From: Zantedeschia hybrid cultivar
Taxonomy: Eukaryota; Streptophyta; Magnoliopsida; Alismatales; Araceae
Direction of reading: 5' to 3'
Length of the DNA: 64,000 nt
Assembly (NCBI GenBank): GCA_030544215.1
Contig: JARZZO010000011.1
Coordinates: forward strand, 1,722,001 to 1,786,000
The position numbers and the translations under genes are program-made. Positions 23,169 through 34,444 of the stretch are shown in pieces. The notes under the pieces are model-generated. The model searched no databases. It saw only the letters and a program-made list of their open reading frames with translations, and was not told where the DNA came from. Positions within the stretch are counted from its first letter, which is position 1. Every line of letters starts with the position of its first letter.

Positions 23169-23749
23169 ATGACATCGCTGGTGTCGTTGGGGAGGGACTA
23201 CGACCCGTTCTACTGGGACGTCTGGGACCCCTTCGACGTGACCGGCGGCTGGGTACCGCAGTGGGACACAGGTCGCCGCACGCGCGAGGAGGGAGGCGGC
23301 GCCGTCGCCCGCGCCTCCATCGACTGGCGTGAGACCCCCACCGCCCACATCTTCCGCGTCGACGTCCCCGGTCAGCAGCATATAACATCCCCTCCACCTC
23401 GACCGACTGCACAGTGCTGCTGCCACCGCCGTGGTTGTTGACCCCTCGAATCCCTGTCTTATGTACCTCTGTGTCTGACTCTGCAGGGCTGAAGAGGGAG
23501 GACGTGAAGGCGCACGTGGAGGAGGGGAACATCCTGGAGATCAGCGGAGAGAGGGCCAAGGACACGGACACATGGCACCGGAGAGAGCGGCGGCGGATGA
23601 GCTTCCGCCGGCGGTTCCGCCTGCCGGAGAACGCCAACATGGATGACGTGCAGTGCTCGTTGGACCACGGCGTGCTCACCGTGACGGTGCCCAAGAAGGA
23701 GGCGCCCCCCGGTGGGCTGCGCAACATCCGCGCCATCGAGATCTCTTGA
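23169..23749 (+). CDS. Class I-like small heat-shock protein, one intron
   Basis: Exon 1 23169-23370 and exon 2 23487-23749 are joined by a 116-bp intron (GTCAGC donor, CTCTGCAG acceptor; phase 1), giving 154 residues. The N-terminus has the DPFYWDVWDPFD stretch typical of cytosolic class I/II plant sHSPs. The alpha-crystallin domain runs from about residue 48 (RASIDWRETPTAHIFRVDVPG) to 140, with the conserved FRLPENANMDDVQ and GVLTVTVPK blocks. The C-terminus ends AIEIS with an I-x-I motif for oligomer docking. Such proteins are ATP-independent holdases that bind unfolding proteins under heat. The start is the first ATG after the GAA leader. The intron is unusual for class I genes, which are mostly intronless. 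Exon codon use is strongly GC-rich. Confidence 0.88.
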
Positions 23750-24093
23750 TCGGGAACGGTCGTGTGCCAAAAGATTATCCAACCGATGAACTTACCTAGG
23801 TCTGTGTCTTTTTGACGTATGGAGTGCGCTCTTCTGTGTATGTACATATGCAGTGTATACGTATATAGGTAGTACGTACATGATGTACCTAGAAGTGAAA
23901 GCACCATGTGTCTAGTGCATAATTGTATCATGTGCGAGAAACAAAACCTGCACAACCACGTGTATACGTGCCTCATTTTGATCTCATCTCAACCTCCGTT
24001 CATCCAAAGGAATGTTAGCAAAAGTGGCAAACTTTCATGCATGCTACATATATAACTTGGCAGAGTCCGGAACTTACTACGCATGTTACGTGC

Positions 24094-24233
24094 TGTTGCA
24101 GTCTAGACCCCTGGAGACGAACATACACCCAAGAGACCGATTGGAGAAACCGGATCCTATTGTCAAGAACAAAAATCTGGCATCTTTCTCTCCGGCCGCA
24201 TACCCGACGTTACGGCTTCTCAGGGGTTACGTA
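24094..24233 (-). mobile_element. Copia left LTR, outer part
   Basis: Matches 30988-31140 of the right LTR (TGTTGCA-TCTAG-ACCCCTGGAGACG and CTTTCTCTCCGG blocks) and stops at GGTTACGTA. The LTR resumes at 27695. Together the two parts give 296 bp versus 315 bp for the right LTR. Confidence 0.8.
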
Positions 24234-26537
24234 ACTCAGTTTATGTGGCACTTTTATCTTTCCAAGTGTTTTCCTCTTTTTTTCCACTTTAACTAGGAGG
24301 GGAGGCCCAATTTAAATGTAACCTTTCCTATTTTCAATGACTCTTTCTCTCTTTTTGTGGAGATTAAGTGATTTTCTTAATTACTAAGTAATTAATAGGG
24401 TGGGAAAACAGCACCCGTCAATCACATTCCTCCCTCTCTTCCAATAATATTCCAGGTAACTACATATTAAATGCATTCAACAGCTATATCTCTTTCTTTC
24501 AACATGCACCCACTGACCGCATCTTAACGTATCCAGTCTCTCTTTCATTATCCACACTCACACTAGCACACATGCCATGTGTCTTCTCTCTCTCTTTGGA
24601 CGTGTAACCGAATTTCTAATGTGGTTATCCTAAGCCAATCTTAAACGAATACAATATAAGCTCAACATTCATTTAAGATTCACGTGAAGAGAAATTCTTC
24701 AAATTCAAATCAAGAGAATTTTTTTTCCTCGCCTAATAAATTAGACGTCACTCCTTTCCATCCGTTTTACGATCTCTGCGCGAAGAAGTTCCCCCTTTTC
24801 TCTCTGTTGTTTCATAACTATGCTTAAGGTTTTACTCTCTCCCCTCTCTTCGTGCCTATATATGCTTAAGGCTTTATCTATCTCTCCTCAATTTTTCTCA
24901 TGATTTTTTAATGGTGTAACTTTAGAAAACACGTTGGAGTCACCTACAAGGCATTGTACATTGAAATCACTTGTTTCATGGTTATGCTCAAGGCTTTACT
25001 CTCTTTCTCTCCTCAATTTGTCTCATGTTTTTATGACGGGGCATAAAAATTTCAGAAAACACAGTGGAGTCGCCTACATGACGTTGATCATTGGAACAGC
25101 GTCAACACTATTCCCTCTCTGATGCCTTGCACTGGGAACAATCACAACATTTATCGCTTAAGCCAGTTCCATCTCCTATCTACATTGAAACACAACACTG
25201 ATAGCATTTATTTTCTTATGTTTTTTTTATTTTTTTATTTTAAAAAATATTGACTAATTTAATAACTTTTGATGCCTAAAACTTTGGACAACATATTTAT
25301 TTTAATGAAACATTTATCTTGATTATCAATAACTGTTTACATCATTTTTAGATTTTACGTTAACAGATGCAAAAAAAATTGCTTCATTAAAAACGGTCAT
25401 TAGGTCTTATCTTTTTCATATTATAAAAATTCATATTTTAATTGTAAAAATGATTGAACATTATTTTGTTTGCTTCTTCTAAAATGTCGAGTAATCTAAT
25501 AGTATTTAATGTTTAAAACTTTGTAGGGCATATTTATTTTAATGAAGCATCTACTTTCGTTTTAGGTAAATAGGCGTCAGCAGACGCAAAATTTTACTTT
25601 ATTAAAGATAATCATCAAATTAAACTTTCACATATTTATCTCTCTTATCTACACTCAACCAGGTTATCCTTTTCACGTCATAAAAATTCATTTTTTCTGC
25701 CAATTACTGTTACTTTGTTATGCAATTAGGTGTTGTTTTTCGTCTGATTCCTCGAAAGCACGATAACACACTAGCTTGAAGCAACGTATTTTTCTAATCA
25801 GGTTGGCCCCGACTCCTTTATATCTATCTCATTATCAATGATTATTTATGTCATTTTTGGATTTTACATAAACATATTTAAATTTTTTGTTTCTTAAAAA
25901 ATAACCATCAAGTTAAACTTTGATTTAGAAAAAATCTTGACTATTTCTTTATGTTTGTAAAATGTTGTGGTTCTTGATTTTTTTTTTATGTCTATAAATG
26001 TTTTAGAATACCAAGTTTACACATCTCTCTCTCTCTCTCTCTCTCTCATAGGCAATGAAGATTGATTTATGGAGTCTCTTACTCATTAAATGTGCACAGG
26101 AAATATTCTTAAATTTAAAGAATCTTATTCTATCCTTATTTGTGCATAGAAAATTTTGTAATGATTTGTGTTACACTTTGATTTCAATTCTTTGCGTAGC
26201 ATAATATTTTATTGGTCTTTAGTGAGTTTGGCGTTCACTTTTAGCACAAACGTATCTAAAACCCTATTCACCTATGAGAGTTGCAGGAGACAAAAAATCA
26301 TTTATCATTTTACCTAAGTTTGATAGCTTCCGTGCTTCCTCCCAAGAGATGATGTAAGTGAAGAATGTGTCTTTGATTCTTCCTCACAGTTTATTTTATT
26401 ACTTATTAATTTTTGACGAATTATATAGGCTTATGTATTACCCTTAAATACGAATTTTAGGTGTAAAAAACTATCTGAATTTTATTTTACATCATTACAT
26501 GTCGTTTTGAGAGATTATAGATTTCTCTTCAACATCT

Positions 26538-26569
<32 letters not shown>

Positions 26570-27694
26570 GCGCGCGCGCGCGCGCATTTTTCTTAGTGTC
26601 CAATTCTGTACATCCTCAGACTTGCAAATTCTCCTTTTGGTGAAGAGCCCTTCTTTGAACTTACACATTTCAACATTCGCAACAAATTGCAAACCCTCGA
26701 TCAATCCTCCTAAGTTTTTTGGGAAATAGAAAATTTGAAGAACCAAACTAGGTTCCCTCTCTCTCTCTCTCTATTTTTTTTTTTTTTCCTGTCCAATTGT
26801 GTACATAGTCTGACTTGCAGGCTTGCAGATATTGTGTACATAGTCTAGCCTGCAGGATTGCAGATTCTTATTCTCTCGGTGAATGGTACGAATCATCGGA
26901 CTTGCAAAAAAGTTTACAATCCTCACTACTTCGTTAGTGATTATTGTAATAGCTTTTTATAAAAAAATACACCTTAATTTGTTCTTTGGTATGTTAGTTT
27001 AAATGTACTGGGCAAAAAATAGTTGAAACTTCATTGGTTAATTTATTATTTAAATATAATTAACATATTAATTATTAAATAATTAAAATATATTATATTT
27101 TACAATAGTATTTTAATTAATTAATAACTTTAAAATGATTAAACAGAAAATAGTCGGTTCTACTTTATATAAATATCATCTTCAATTAATATATTTATAA
27201 TGAGTATTTGTATCTGAAACCAGTTAACTTATTATAAAAATATAATTAACAATTAATTATTTAATAATTAATTATAATTTACAACAATATTTTAATTAAT
27301 TAATATAATTATCATATTAAATATTTAAGTGAGCTAAAATTAATCTAAAGTATACTTTTTAAATATATATTCTTAAGTATCAAGAATTTGTCATTTTAAT
27401 TGTATTTATGGTTGAACTAGATCAAACTGAAAACTTTATTGAGCAATGAAGTTGGTTATATTTTAAATTTATTACATGAGTTTTTTTATATTAATAATTT
27501 TATTAAGATGATTTAAAAATACTAATATGACATAGCAATTTAATGAATAGTATTATGCCTGGATTAATACATATTTTAAGTTTTTATTAATATGAAGTTA
27601 TTTAAATTAATATGAAATTTCTATCTTAAAATTAAATTAAAAAAATTTAAATAAATTCAAATAAATACCATGCACCGCATGGGTTTAGAACTAG
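24234..27694 (+). mobile_element. Non-autonomous Helitron-like insertion
   Basis: 3461 bp inserted inside the copia left LTR. The right end has the Helitron signature: a 6-bp stem hairpin CCATGC-ACC-GCATGG (27668-27682), 8 nt, then CTAG (27691-27694), followed by host T. The left end follows host A and begins ACTCAGTTT, so the exact canonical TC start is not perfect. The empty site can be read from the sister LTR (GGTTACACA then TATTTATAGAGG), showing insertion between A and T without duplication, as Helitrons do. No Rep/helicase coding is seen. Inside are AT-rich sequence, CT/CG microsatellites (26022-26048, 26538-26585) and a repeated TTTTAGATTTTACGT motif (25351, 25846). Confidence 0.7.
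26538..26585. repeat. Compound (CT)n(CA)n(CG)n microsatellite
   Basis: A CT run passes through CACACA into a pure CG run of about 18 bp ending at 26585. The CG part is a Z-DNA-prone alternating purine-pyrimidine tract in otherwise AT-rich DNA. Confidence 0.85.
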
Positions 27695-27850
27695 TATTTA
27701 TAAAGGAAGGGAACTCTCAACAATCCCATCTTTAATCCAGAGTCCTAGTCGGACTTCCTATGCACGATTGGAGTCGAAATCTGACTCCTACCTACTGCCA
27801 TCTGAGTTTGTCTTGAATGTCCTTGTAGGTTGAAGATACTTGTTACAACA
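27695..27850 (-). mobile_element. Copia left LTR, inner part
   Basis: Resumes with TATTTATAAAGG, aligned to TATTTATAGAGG of the right LTR, and ends TTACAACA at 27850 next to the polypurine tract (minus-strand AAGGTGGAGAA). Confidence 0.8.
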
Positions 27851-28404
27851 TTCTCCACCTTGGCTTGAACCTTCAAGCCGTCTTGGAGAATGATCAGATG
27901 TCCAAACCGCAATATGTCCGTATGCCAGCTCCAACTAACACGCATCTTTTACCCGCACCCTATCCAGATGCCCCGCACAGCTCAGCACTGCTATATGACT
28001 TAATGTGGCTTCACCTCTCTCAGTCGACATCGACATGAGAGATTTTTACCACCATCGATATTCAAAGCGAAAGTGACCTGCTTCCTTCGCGCTCCACCAT
28101 CGGCAGGTTGAACCCTCTGTCGCTATTCACCTGAAGATACCACTATAGCTACACCTGTGTCAACCCTTCTTAAACCTGTATTCCTCCATAAATTCTAAGA
28201 GCTCCACCTTCGAGAGTGCATTGGTAACCATTTGAACATAATACTCCCAGTGAGATTAAGTTCCTCTTTAGATTTGGCACATGTTAGATCTTCGTCAAAG
28301 TTTGCACCGTTTCATCGACCATGTGAATCCGCATTGATCCCACTCCAGCAACCCTATAAAATGTATCGTTTGCCAATTGGATCGAGCCACCATCACATGC
28401 TTAA

Positions 28405-29376
28405 TGCTAGTGAACTTCTTCTTGTCTGCACACATGTGAGTCGAACAATTAGAATCTAAAATCCAACCTGAATTTCCCTCACATGTAGATGTTGTGCACT
28501 AGATCATTGCATATTCTTCATCGTTGTCTTCATCCATTACCTCAACTGGTGATGCTTTTGCCTTCTCTTTTCCTTTTTCCCTCCACAGTTTTTCATCTTC
28601 TTTGCGCCTTGGACAATTTCTTTATATAGCCTTCCTGGTTACAGTAGTAACACGTCCGAGGAATCTGTGATTTAGAGCGACTCTTGCTTCCTCTAAAACT
28701 CTATCTCTCATTAGATCTCCCCCAACCTCCATTTGCAACCAAAGCATCACTCCTACCTGATGCCCCTTTGCTGTTATGTTTCTGTCGCAACTCGTTTATA
28801 AGCAACAAAGTGACCACATCATCCAGGCTGAATGTATCATTTTCAGACAGCAATTTGGTCATTATGTGAGCATATAATGCAGGGAATGGTCCAACAGGAG
28901 AAGTGCCTTATCCTCTTCATCGATCTTGACGTCCAGGAAAAGCACTCCATCAGGATCCTGTTAAACTTATTCAGATGGTCCTCCAGTCGTGCTCCCTCCG
29001 ACATCCTCAAGCTATATAATTTCTTCTTGAGATACAGCATGTTCGTCAGTGACTTGGACTTGTATCTACTCTCCAACTTCTCTTAGACTTGTTGTTTGAC
29101 AGGAACAGTTGTATTATACTGTTCACTATGTCTCGCATATCCTACCACGCCTCGACTGTCAACCTCCCCAGCTTCTGAGCCTTCTTGTTGAGAGCCTTCA
29201 CCAGTCTTTCTCGCATCAGCATGTTCTTCACACATTGCTGCCACAGTGTGAAGTCGTTGTAGCCGTTGAAGGGTTCCATAGATAAGCTCATGATCCTTCG
29301 TGCTATTTTTTTTATTTATGATCTCTTTGTCCCCCATCGACGCTTTCTGATCAGACGCCATCACCACCAATCACCT
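28405..29376 (-). pseudogene. Decayed copia gag and start of protease
   Basis: Minus-strand translation in broken frames. It begins near 29370 (MVVMASDQKASMGD), continues with TLWQQCVKNMLMRERLVKAL and a TVEAW-stop-DMRD block (29280-29130), then ESRYKSKSLTNMLYLKKKLY (29076-29015), the hallmark copia gag block. A zinc-knuckle relic lies at 28624-28662 (CYYCNQEGYIKKLS) with the usual His changed to Tyr and the last Cys to Ser. A protease-type WILDSNCSTHM block lies at about 28435-28465, with the Gly after the catalytic Asp-Ser replaced by Asn. Several stops and frameshifts; not functional. Confidence 0.75.
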
Positions 29377-30030
29377 TGATCTTTGTCGATCATCGGACCA
29401 ACATGCACAAATCAATAAAAAACAACATAATTCACTCGATCCACACCGCCCAATGAATATGGAGCACCCAAAATAGGATTGGACTCCTGGATCGTCCAAT
29501 TCTACCGATCATCTTTGATCAAGTCAAAATAGCCTTGATCTTCCGATCACCTCTACCACCGGCGGGCTTTTGTCCTATTAACGGATATGGATGGGATCCG
29601 TTAACCTTGCTAGCTCTGCTTAGACCCAATAACCCACGTCTACTTGAGATGCCACTCGGATCCTCCATTCGGATCCGACCCAACCCAAAATTAAGATCCA
29701 ATTAACAAAAAACTTATAAAAGAGATCTCCTTCTCTCTTCTGTTTTGTCTTTTTCTTTTTCTTTAAATCTATGGGACCCACTGTCCTCTTATTCTTTCCT
29801 CTCACTTTCTCTCCTTTCTACATGGAGTGAAGTTCCTCTCAGTACGGATTTAGATTGAACTCGGTCAGCACAAAGAGGAAAAGAGAAAGTCTTTCATAAA
29901 ACCTCTCTTTGGAAATGAAAAAAACACCATATGAAGGATTTTTTTAAAACATTTCTCTCTCTTTACTAACCGAGTCTTGTCCAAACCAGTACTTAGAAGA
30001 TTTCAATTCTTCTGCACGCACCATAGAAAA

Positions 30031-30550
30031 GGAGTCTGGTTCGTCTCAGTAGGAAGTTGGAGGGGACTCCAGCAGTAACCAGTCAAAAGACGCCATGTGT
30101 AAAGTTGATCTGCCGTTTGAGACGCATCCCACCACTTTGGCAACTATTTTCTTGTTACCGGTTCAACAAATTTTAAATATTACGCAAATCACTTAAATAC
30201 TAAGAGCACAAAATTACGACCATAATTTACATGGGTGTATTTTGAATTATGGTGGTAATTGTATTTTAAATTATGATTGTTGTCTTGTGCTCTTTGTAAT
30301 ATTTAAGTGTCATGTGTTGCATTTAAGTGCTCTTGGTAGTATTTAAGTATTCTGCGTAGGATTTAAATGTTCTGCGTAATATTTAAGTGTTCTACGTAGT
30401 ATTGGAAACTTGCTAAGCCGGATAACAAGGAAGAAGTTGACAAGGTGGGTGAGATACGTTTCAAACGGTGAATCAATTTTACACATGGCATCTTCTGACT
30501 CGTACGGTTGAAGTCCCCTTCAACTTTCTACTGAGACTAACGGGACTCGT
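30031..30550. mobile_element. Fold-back (long inverted repeat) element
   Basis: The two halves are imperfect inverted copies. 30031-30240 contains TCTCAGTAGGAAGTTGGAGG and CGCCATGTGTAAAGTTGATC. 30255-30550 contains the reverse complements (TTTACACATGGCATCTTCTG, CAACTTTCTACTGAGA). The right half is longer because an about 22-bp TATTTAAGTGTTCTGCGTAG motif is repeated (30290-30402). It lies in the leader of the copia element, so it is a later insertion. No transposase. Confidence 0.75.
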
Positions 30551-30987
30551 AAAAAAGAGGAAGGAGCTTTTTGACTTTTTCTTCTTAAAAGAGTCCAAAA
30601 ATCCCACCTTCTCTCTCTTTATTTCTTCTTTGAGAAGACCTGGGCGCCACCTACGTTACCCTCTTCCTCCTCCTTTCCTTCTGCTTCCTCACGTCTGTAA
30701 CAGGAAGAGAGGAGCGTGCCCAAGCGCAGCAACCTCTGGGAGCCGCCGCGACCACCACCTGTGGCCGGCCTCGCCCCCGACTACCGCCGCCACTGGGGAT
30801 CCCGCCGGTGCTTCTGCTAGCCGCCGGCCTCGCGCGAGCTCCGACGCCGCTGCTGATCACCGCGTCCACCACGCAGCATCAGCCTCCTCCCACCGTGAGC
30901 ACCGCCGGAAAATCTGAGCCGCCACGTCTTCTCGTCCTCACGATCTCAGGTGTGTCGGTGTCCTCCGACCCAGCTCTGCTACCACCA

Positions 30988-31302
30988 TGTTGCAATCTAG
31001 GACCCCTGGAGACGAAGGACACACACCCAAGACAGTAGACGCGATTGGAGAAGCTGGATTCTATTATTAAGAACAAAACTCTACACCTTTCTCTCCGGCG
31101 GCTCGACGCCACCGCGGTGAACTGCCTTTTGCGAGGTTACACATATTTATAGAGGAAGAAAACCCTCAACAATCCCCTCTCTAATCCAAATCCTAACCGG
31201 ATTCCTCCCATGGGCGATTGGAGTTCAAATCTGACTCCTACCCGATGCCATCCGAATTCGTCTTGGATGCCCTTGCAGGTTGAAGACACCTGCCGCACAA
31301 CA
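30988..31302 (-). mobile_element. Copia right (5') LTR
   Basis: 315 bp, TGTTG...CAACA. On the minus strand it has TATAAATA at about 31149-31142, and it is followed by a PBS-like TGGTGGTAGCAGAGC. It is the intact reference for the split left LTR. Confidence 0.85.
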
Positions 31303-31308
31303 ACGTGC

Positions 31309-32810
31309 ATCACTTCGTACGCAGAGTTCTACGAATGGTTTCTTTTAGAGTTGTTCCATTTTTTATTTTTTATTTTTTTTAAGTATACGTACGTTCTGCG
31401 GGATCACAGCAACAAGCATTTCTATCAATATCTTGAATGCTATTGAAGTGCAGGTAATGTTGGAGCGTTCTTTTAATCTCGAGATCCTTTGCATGTGAAC
31501 CATGTACATGTAGACTGTATTCCTTGTTCCATCGATTTTTTGCGACTACGATTCTAACAAATGCTCTTCTCTCGTCTATCCGTTTGTGAGGTCTTTGCTT
31601 ATATAAGTGATTTCTATATGATCCAAACAAATTGGACTCGCCAATCGCCAGAGTTTCAGGACAATTGCCATGTGAATTCTCAAGAGTGAGAGAGTACATT
31701 TAGTGGACTGGGTTCCTCTAGGCCAACATTCTCTTTGCATACCAAGTCTGCGCGCCCAAGGTGGATGGAATGGAAGGAAGATCGTCCCGTTATAGGTATG
31801 TGGAGAGTAAAATATTTATAGTCTGAAATAAGGGAGTGATTTAATCCGAAATATTTAGTGAAACGGCAGCATATAATCAGGTATTTGAAGATGTTTCTCA
31901 AATAACGGAAAAAAAGTCAAATATTTAATTTTTTTTTAGGATTTTCATTTTTCAATCCATATAGGCTTTAATAATTCATATATAATCTTTATTTTTACTC
32001 TAGAATCCCCACATTGTTAACTCTCTCCGCTTAAAAATTAAAAATTGTCAAAACAAAAGAAATATTCACGAAATATTCTTTCTGTGTTCTACTTAATATG
32101 CTATTTCTACCAAATTTTTTTGGGGGATATTATAAGAATATTTTAAGTTTGCTCTTTTTCGTTAACAATTTTTAATCGGAAGGACTTTTTAGGGAGGGTT
32201 AAAGATTTAAATGCGGAAAGTGTAGAAGAGAAAAGTAAAATTTTATATTGTTACTATTGCAGTGCATTAAAGGAGGCAAGGTCAAGTTAGATCGGATTTA
32301 ATGAATACTGAATTTTTAAAAAAAAAATTATTTGACTAGATGCTACTCATTTATATATCATATTTTGACCTTAGTGACGGATAAGACAAATTCAAAAATT
32401 GACGATTCAATTGAACCTACTAAAAACTTGACCCGAACAACTGTTCAGATGTCAAACCTCTTTAGACCAGGCTCGTGCGAGAGCGGGCATTTTGATAGTA
32501 GATAAATCATATTATTATTATAAATTTGTATAAAAAATATTAGATTTTCATCTTTGAGAGTAAAGATTTTCTCTGCTCTCCCTTCTTTACCTTTAATTCA
32601 TTTTTTTCATTCAATTCTCCTCCTCTATATTCCTCTAACCTTAATATTCTAGTTGTCGATCTCAACAATATCAAGATCAAAACTCTATATCGAAACTAAT
32701 ATTCCGCCCAAATGTGATATTATGTATGCCGTCAGATATTTCTCTACCAACTAGTACCAACAACAACACTGAAAACTTAAAATTCCTTCTGACGAGTATT
32801 ACAACACTAC
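31309..32810. other. Gene-free intergenic stretch
   Basis: AT-rich. The short ORFs (31379-31699, 31680-31901) resemble nothing I know. The part nearest 32810 is presumably the 3' UTR of the oxidoreductase gene on the minus strand. Confidence 0.4.
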
Positions 32811-33425
32811 CTACAACTCAATTGTCTTGAAACCGAGTTCGATAGATGTTTTCACAGCATCTACCAGCAGTTGTGTCTTCCTACTGATATCCGCCCACTT
32901 AGTCTCAGGCTGCCGCTTCTCATCCCGCACCCTAATCGCTAGTTCCGCGAACTCCTTCACCATCACAGCTTCCTGAGGAAGCGGTGCCGCCACCGTCACC
33001 TTCTCTGGCATTTGGGACCAACCCGCATGGAGCTCTGCGAAACATGCACCCGAAGTGACCTCGAACGCGGCAGCGCCCTCTTCGAAGGGGATGGCGAGGT
33101 CTGTCAGTTGTAGAGAGCCACCAGTTCCATGCACGGAGAGGTCCATGGAAACAGCGGAAAGGAAAGAGCAGTAGAAGGTGGCAGTCCTGCCACCGCGCCA
33201 ATGGAAGGCAGCTCCACAGGAGAGGATGACACCGGCCTGGTTGAATTGGGGTGCATGGAGGGCAGTGGCAGTGGCGGGGAGCTCATAGGCGGAGGCCCAA
33301 AGGATGGCAGTGATGCAGTACCAACCAAGGTCGCCGAGGGCACCCATGGAGTCTAGGTCGGGCTTCACCCGAATGTTGTGCTCGAGGAAGGAGTGGTCAG
33401 CACAGAACGTGGAGGTGCTGTGTAT
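32811..33425 (-). CDS. Gfo/Idh/MocA oxidoreductase, exon 2
   Basis: Terminal exon (204 codons plus stop), phase 0, after a minus-strand acceptor CAACTACAG at 33426. It encodes the C-terminal sheet domain: FLEHNIRVKPDLDSMGALGD, GWYCITAILWA, NQAGVILSCGAAFHW, GRTATFYCSFLS, and the end SRKTQLLVDAVKTSIELG. These blocks match the plant family that includes Arabidopsis At4g09670 (recall). That family is annotated as NAD(P)-dependent sugar or dihydrodiol-type dehydrogenase; the substrate is unknown. With exon 1 the protein is 360 residues, the normal family length. Confidence 0.9.
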   Translation of the reverse strand: MHSTSTFCADHSFLEHNIRVKPDLDSMGALGDLGWYCITAILWASAYELPATATALHAPQFNQAGVILSCGAAFHWRGGRTATFYCSFLSAVSMDLSVHGTGGSLQLTDLAIPFEEGAAAFEVTSGACFAELHAGWSQMPEKVTVAAPLPQEAVMVKEFAELAIRVRDEKRQPETKWADISRKTQLLVDAVKTSIELGFKTIEL

Positions 33426-33452
33426 CTGTAGTTGCATGCTAATAAGCACCAC

Positions 33453-33828
33453 TTTGATTGGAGAATAAGAGAAGAATAAGAGTGAATAAAGAGAGAATAA
33501 GCTTAATTTTATTTTGACAAGCGGAATGGCTTATACCGCCCAGAATAGCGTATTCAGAGAATTTTGCCTCAATTTGATTGCAGAATAGGTTATTCTATAA
33601 TTATTTATCCGGAATAGTGTATATTAGAATAAGAGGTACTTAGCTTTGATAATTCTGTGAGATCCACTGGCGGAATAAGAAGGATAAGCAATTCTTAGAT
33701 CTAGGGTCGAATTACTTATTCTCCGAATAAGCTATTCTACACCGGTATAAACCATGTCGCTTGTCAAAGCTAAATTAAGCTTATTCTCCCTTTATTCTTC
33801 CTTATTCTTCTCCTATTCTCCAATCAAA
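33453..33828. mobile_element. MITE-like inverted-repeat element in the intron
   Basis: Left arm 33453-33524 (TTTGATTGGAGAATAAGAG... GACAAGCG) is the inverse of 33755-33828 (CGCTTGTCAAAGC... CTCCAATCAAA), about 70 bp each. The middle is rich in GAATAAG/CTTATTC words. It lies 27 bp from the 3' splice site of the oxidoreductase intron. No coding. The next 33840-34000 contains further TTATTCTG words, possibly a second decayed copy. Confidence 0.75.
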
Positions 33829-34166
33829 ATAAGTCATCCCACCTTAGACCCAAAAATTGCTTATTCTTTTTATTCTGTCAGCAGGCCCACAAAACTATCA
33901 AACCAAAACATCCCTTATTCTAGTATACGATATTCCGTCAGTGGGCCCTATGTAATAACTTATTCTGCAAACAACATGAGGCTTAGTATTTAAATCTAGA
34001 GAGAATAACAAAAACTACGATACATCAAGTTCTAGGTACTAAAAATACCATATATATATATATATATATATCCAAAAACTAGAGAATATAACTGAAACCA
34101 CTATATGTATGTCAAGTTTTAAATACTACAAATGCCATATACATGTCAAGTTTTTAGAGCTATATA

Positions 34167-34444
34167 GGGGTTATTTGTTTTAACGTAAAACAACATAATT
34201 TGAAATAATTGTTTCATTTTACATCATTTTCAATTGTTTGAAATGATGTAAGATATTGTAAAGTAAAATTCTATATCAATTTTGTCTGCCCACTTGATAG
34301 AACAATTCCTTTGTTTTAGATTCATTGTAAATCAAAACAAGAAGATTGAAGTACCTCTTTTATTGTGTTTTACAAACAATCAAACAAATATTACATGATT
34401 CTAAAACCGATGATTTACAAAATTTTACATTAAAACAAACAACC
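34167..34444. mobile_element. MITE, GGTTGTTTGTTTTA termini (copy 1)
   Basis: Starts GGGGTTATTTGTTTTAACG and ends with the complement TTAAAACAAACAACC. The interior (TTTGAAATAATTGTTTC, GTCTGCCCACTTGA) matches the inverted copy at 41740-42059. Non-coding; superfamily not settled (hAT or PIF-like termini). Confidence 0.75.

Larger units (their letters stand above)
24094..31302 (-). mobile_element. Ty1-copia retrotransposon, gag relic, nested insertions
   Basis: Left LTR 24094-27850 (interrupted 24234-27694) and right LTR 30988-31302, both starting TGTTG and ending ACA. The flanks match: ACGTGC immediately left (24088-24093) and right (31303-31308). In minus orientation the right LTR is the 5' LTR, with TATAAATA near 31149, followed by a PBS-like TGGTGGTAGCAGAGC (30987 down to about 30972). 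The polypurine-type sequence GGTGGAGAATGTTG abuts the left LTR at about 27850-27863. The interior has gag and protease fragments, but I see no reverse transcriptase or RNase H, so it is internally deleted and non-autonomous. Confidence 0.85.

Noticed and set aside
22947..23976. Long minus-strand ORFs opposite the sHSP exons
   Set aside because: They are shadows caused by GC-rich coding sequence on the plus strand.
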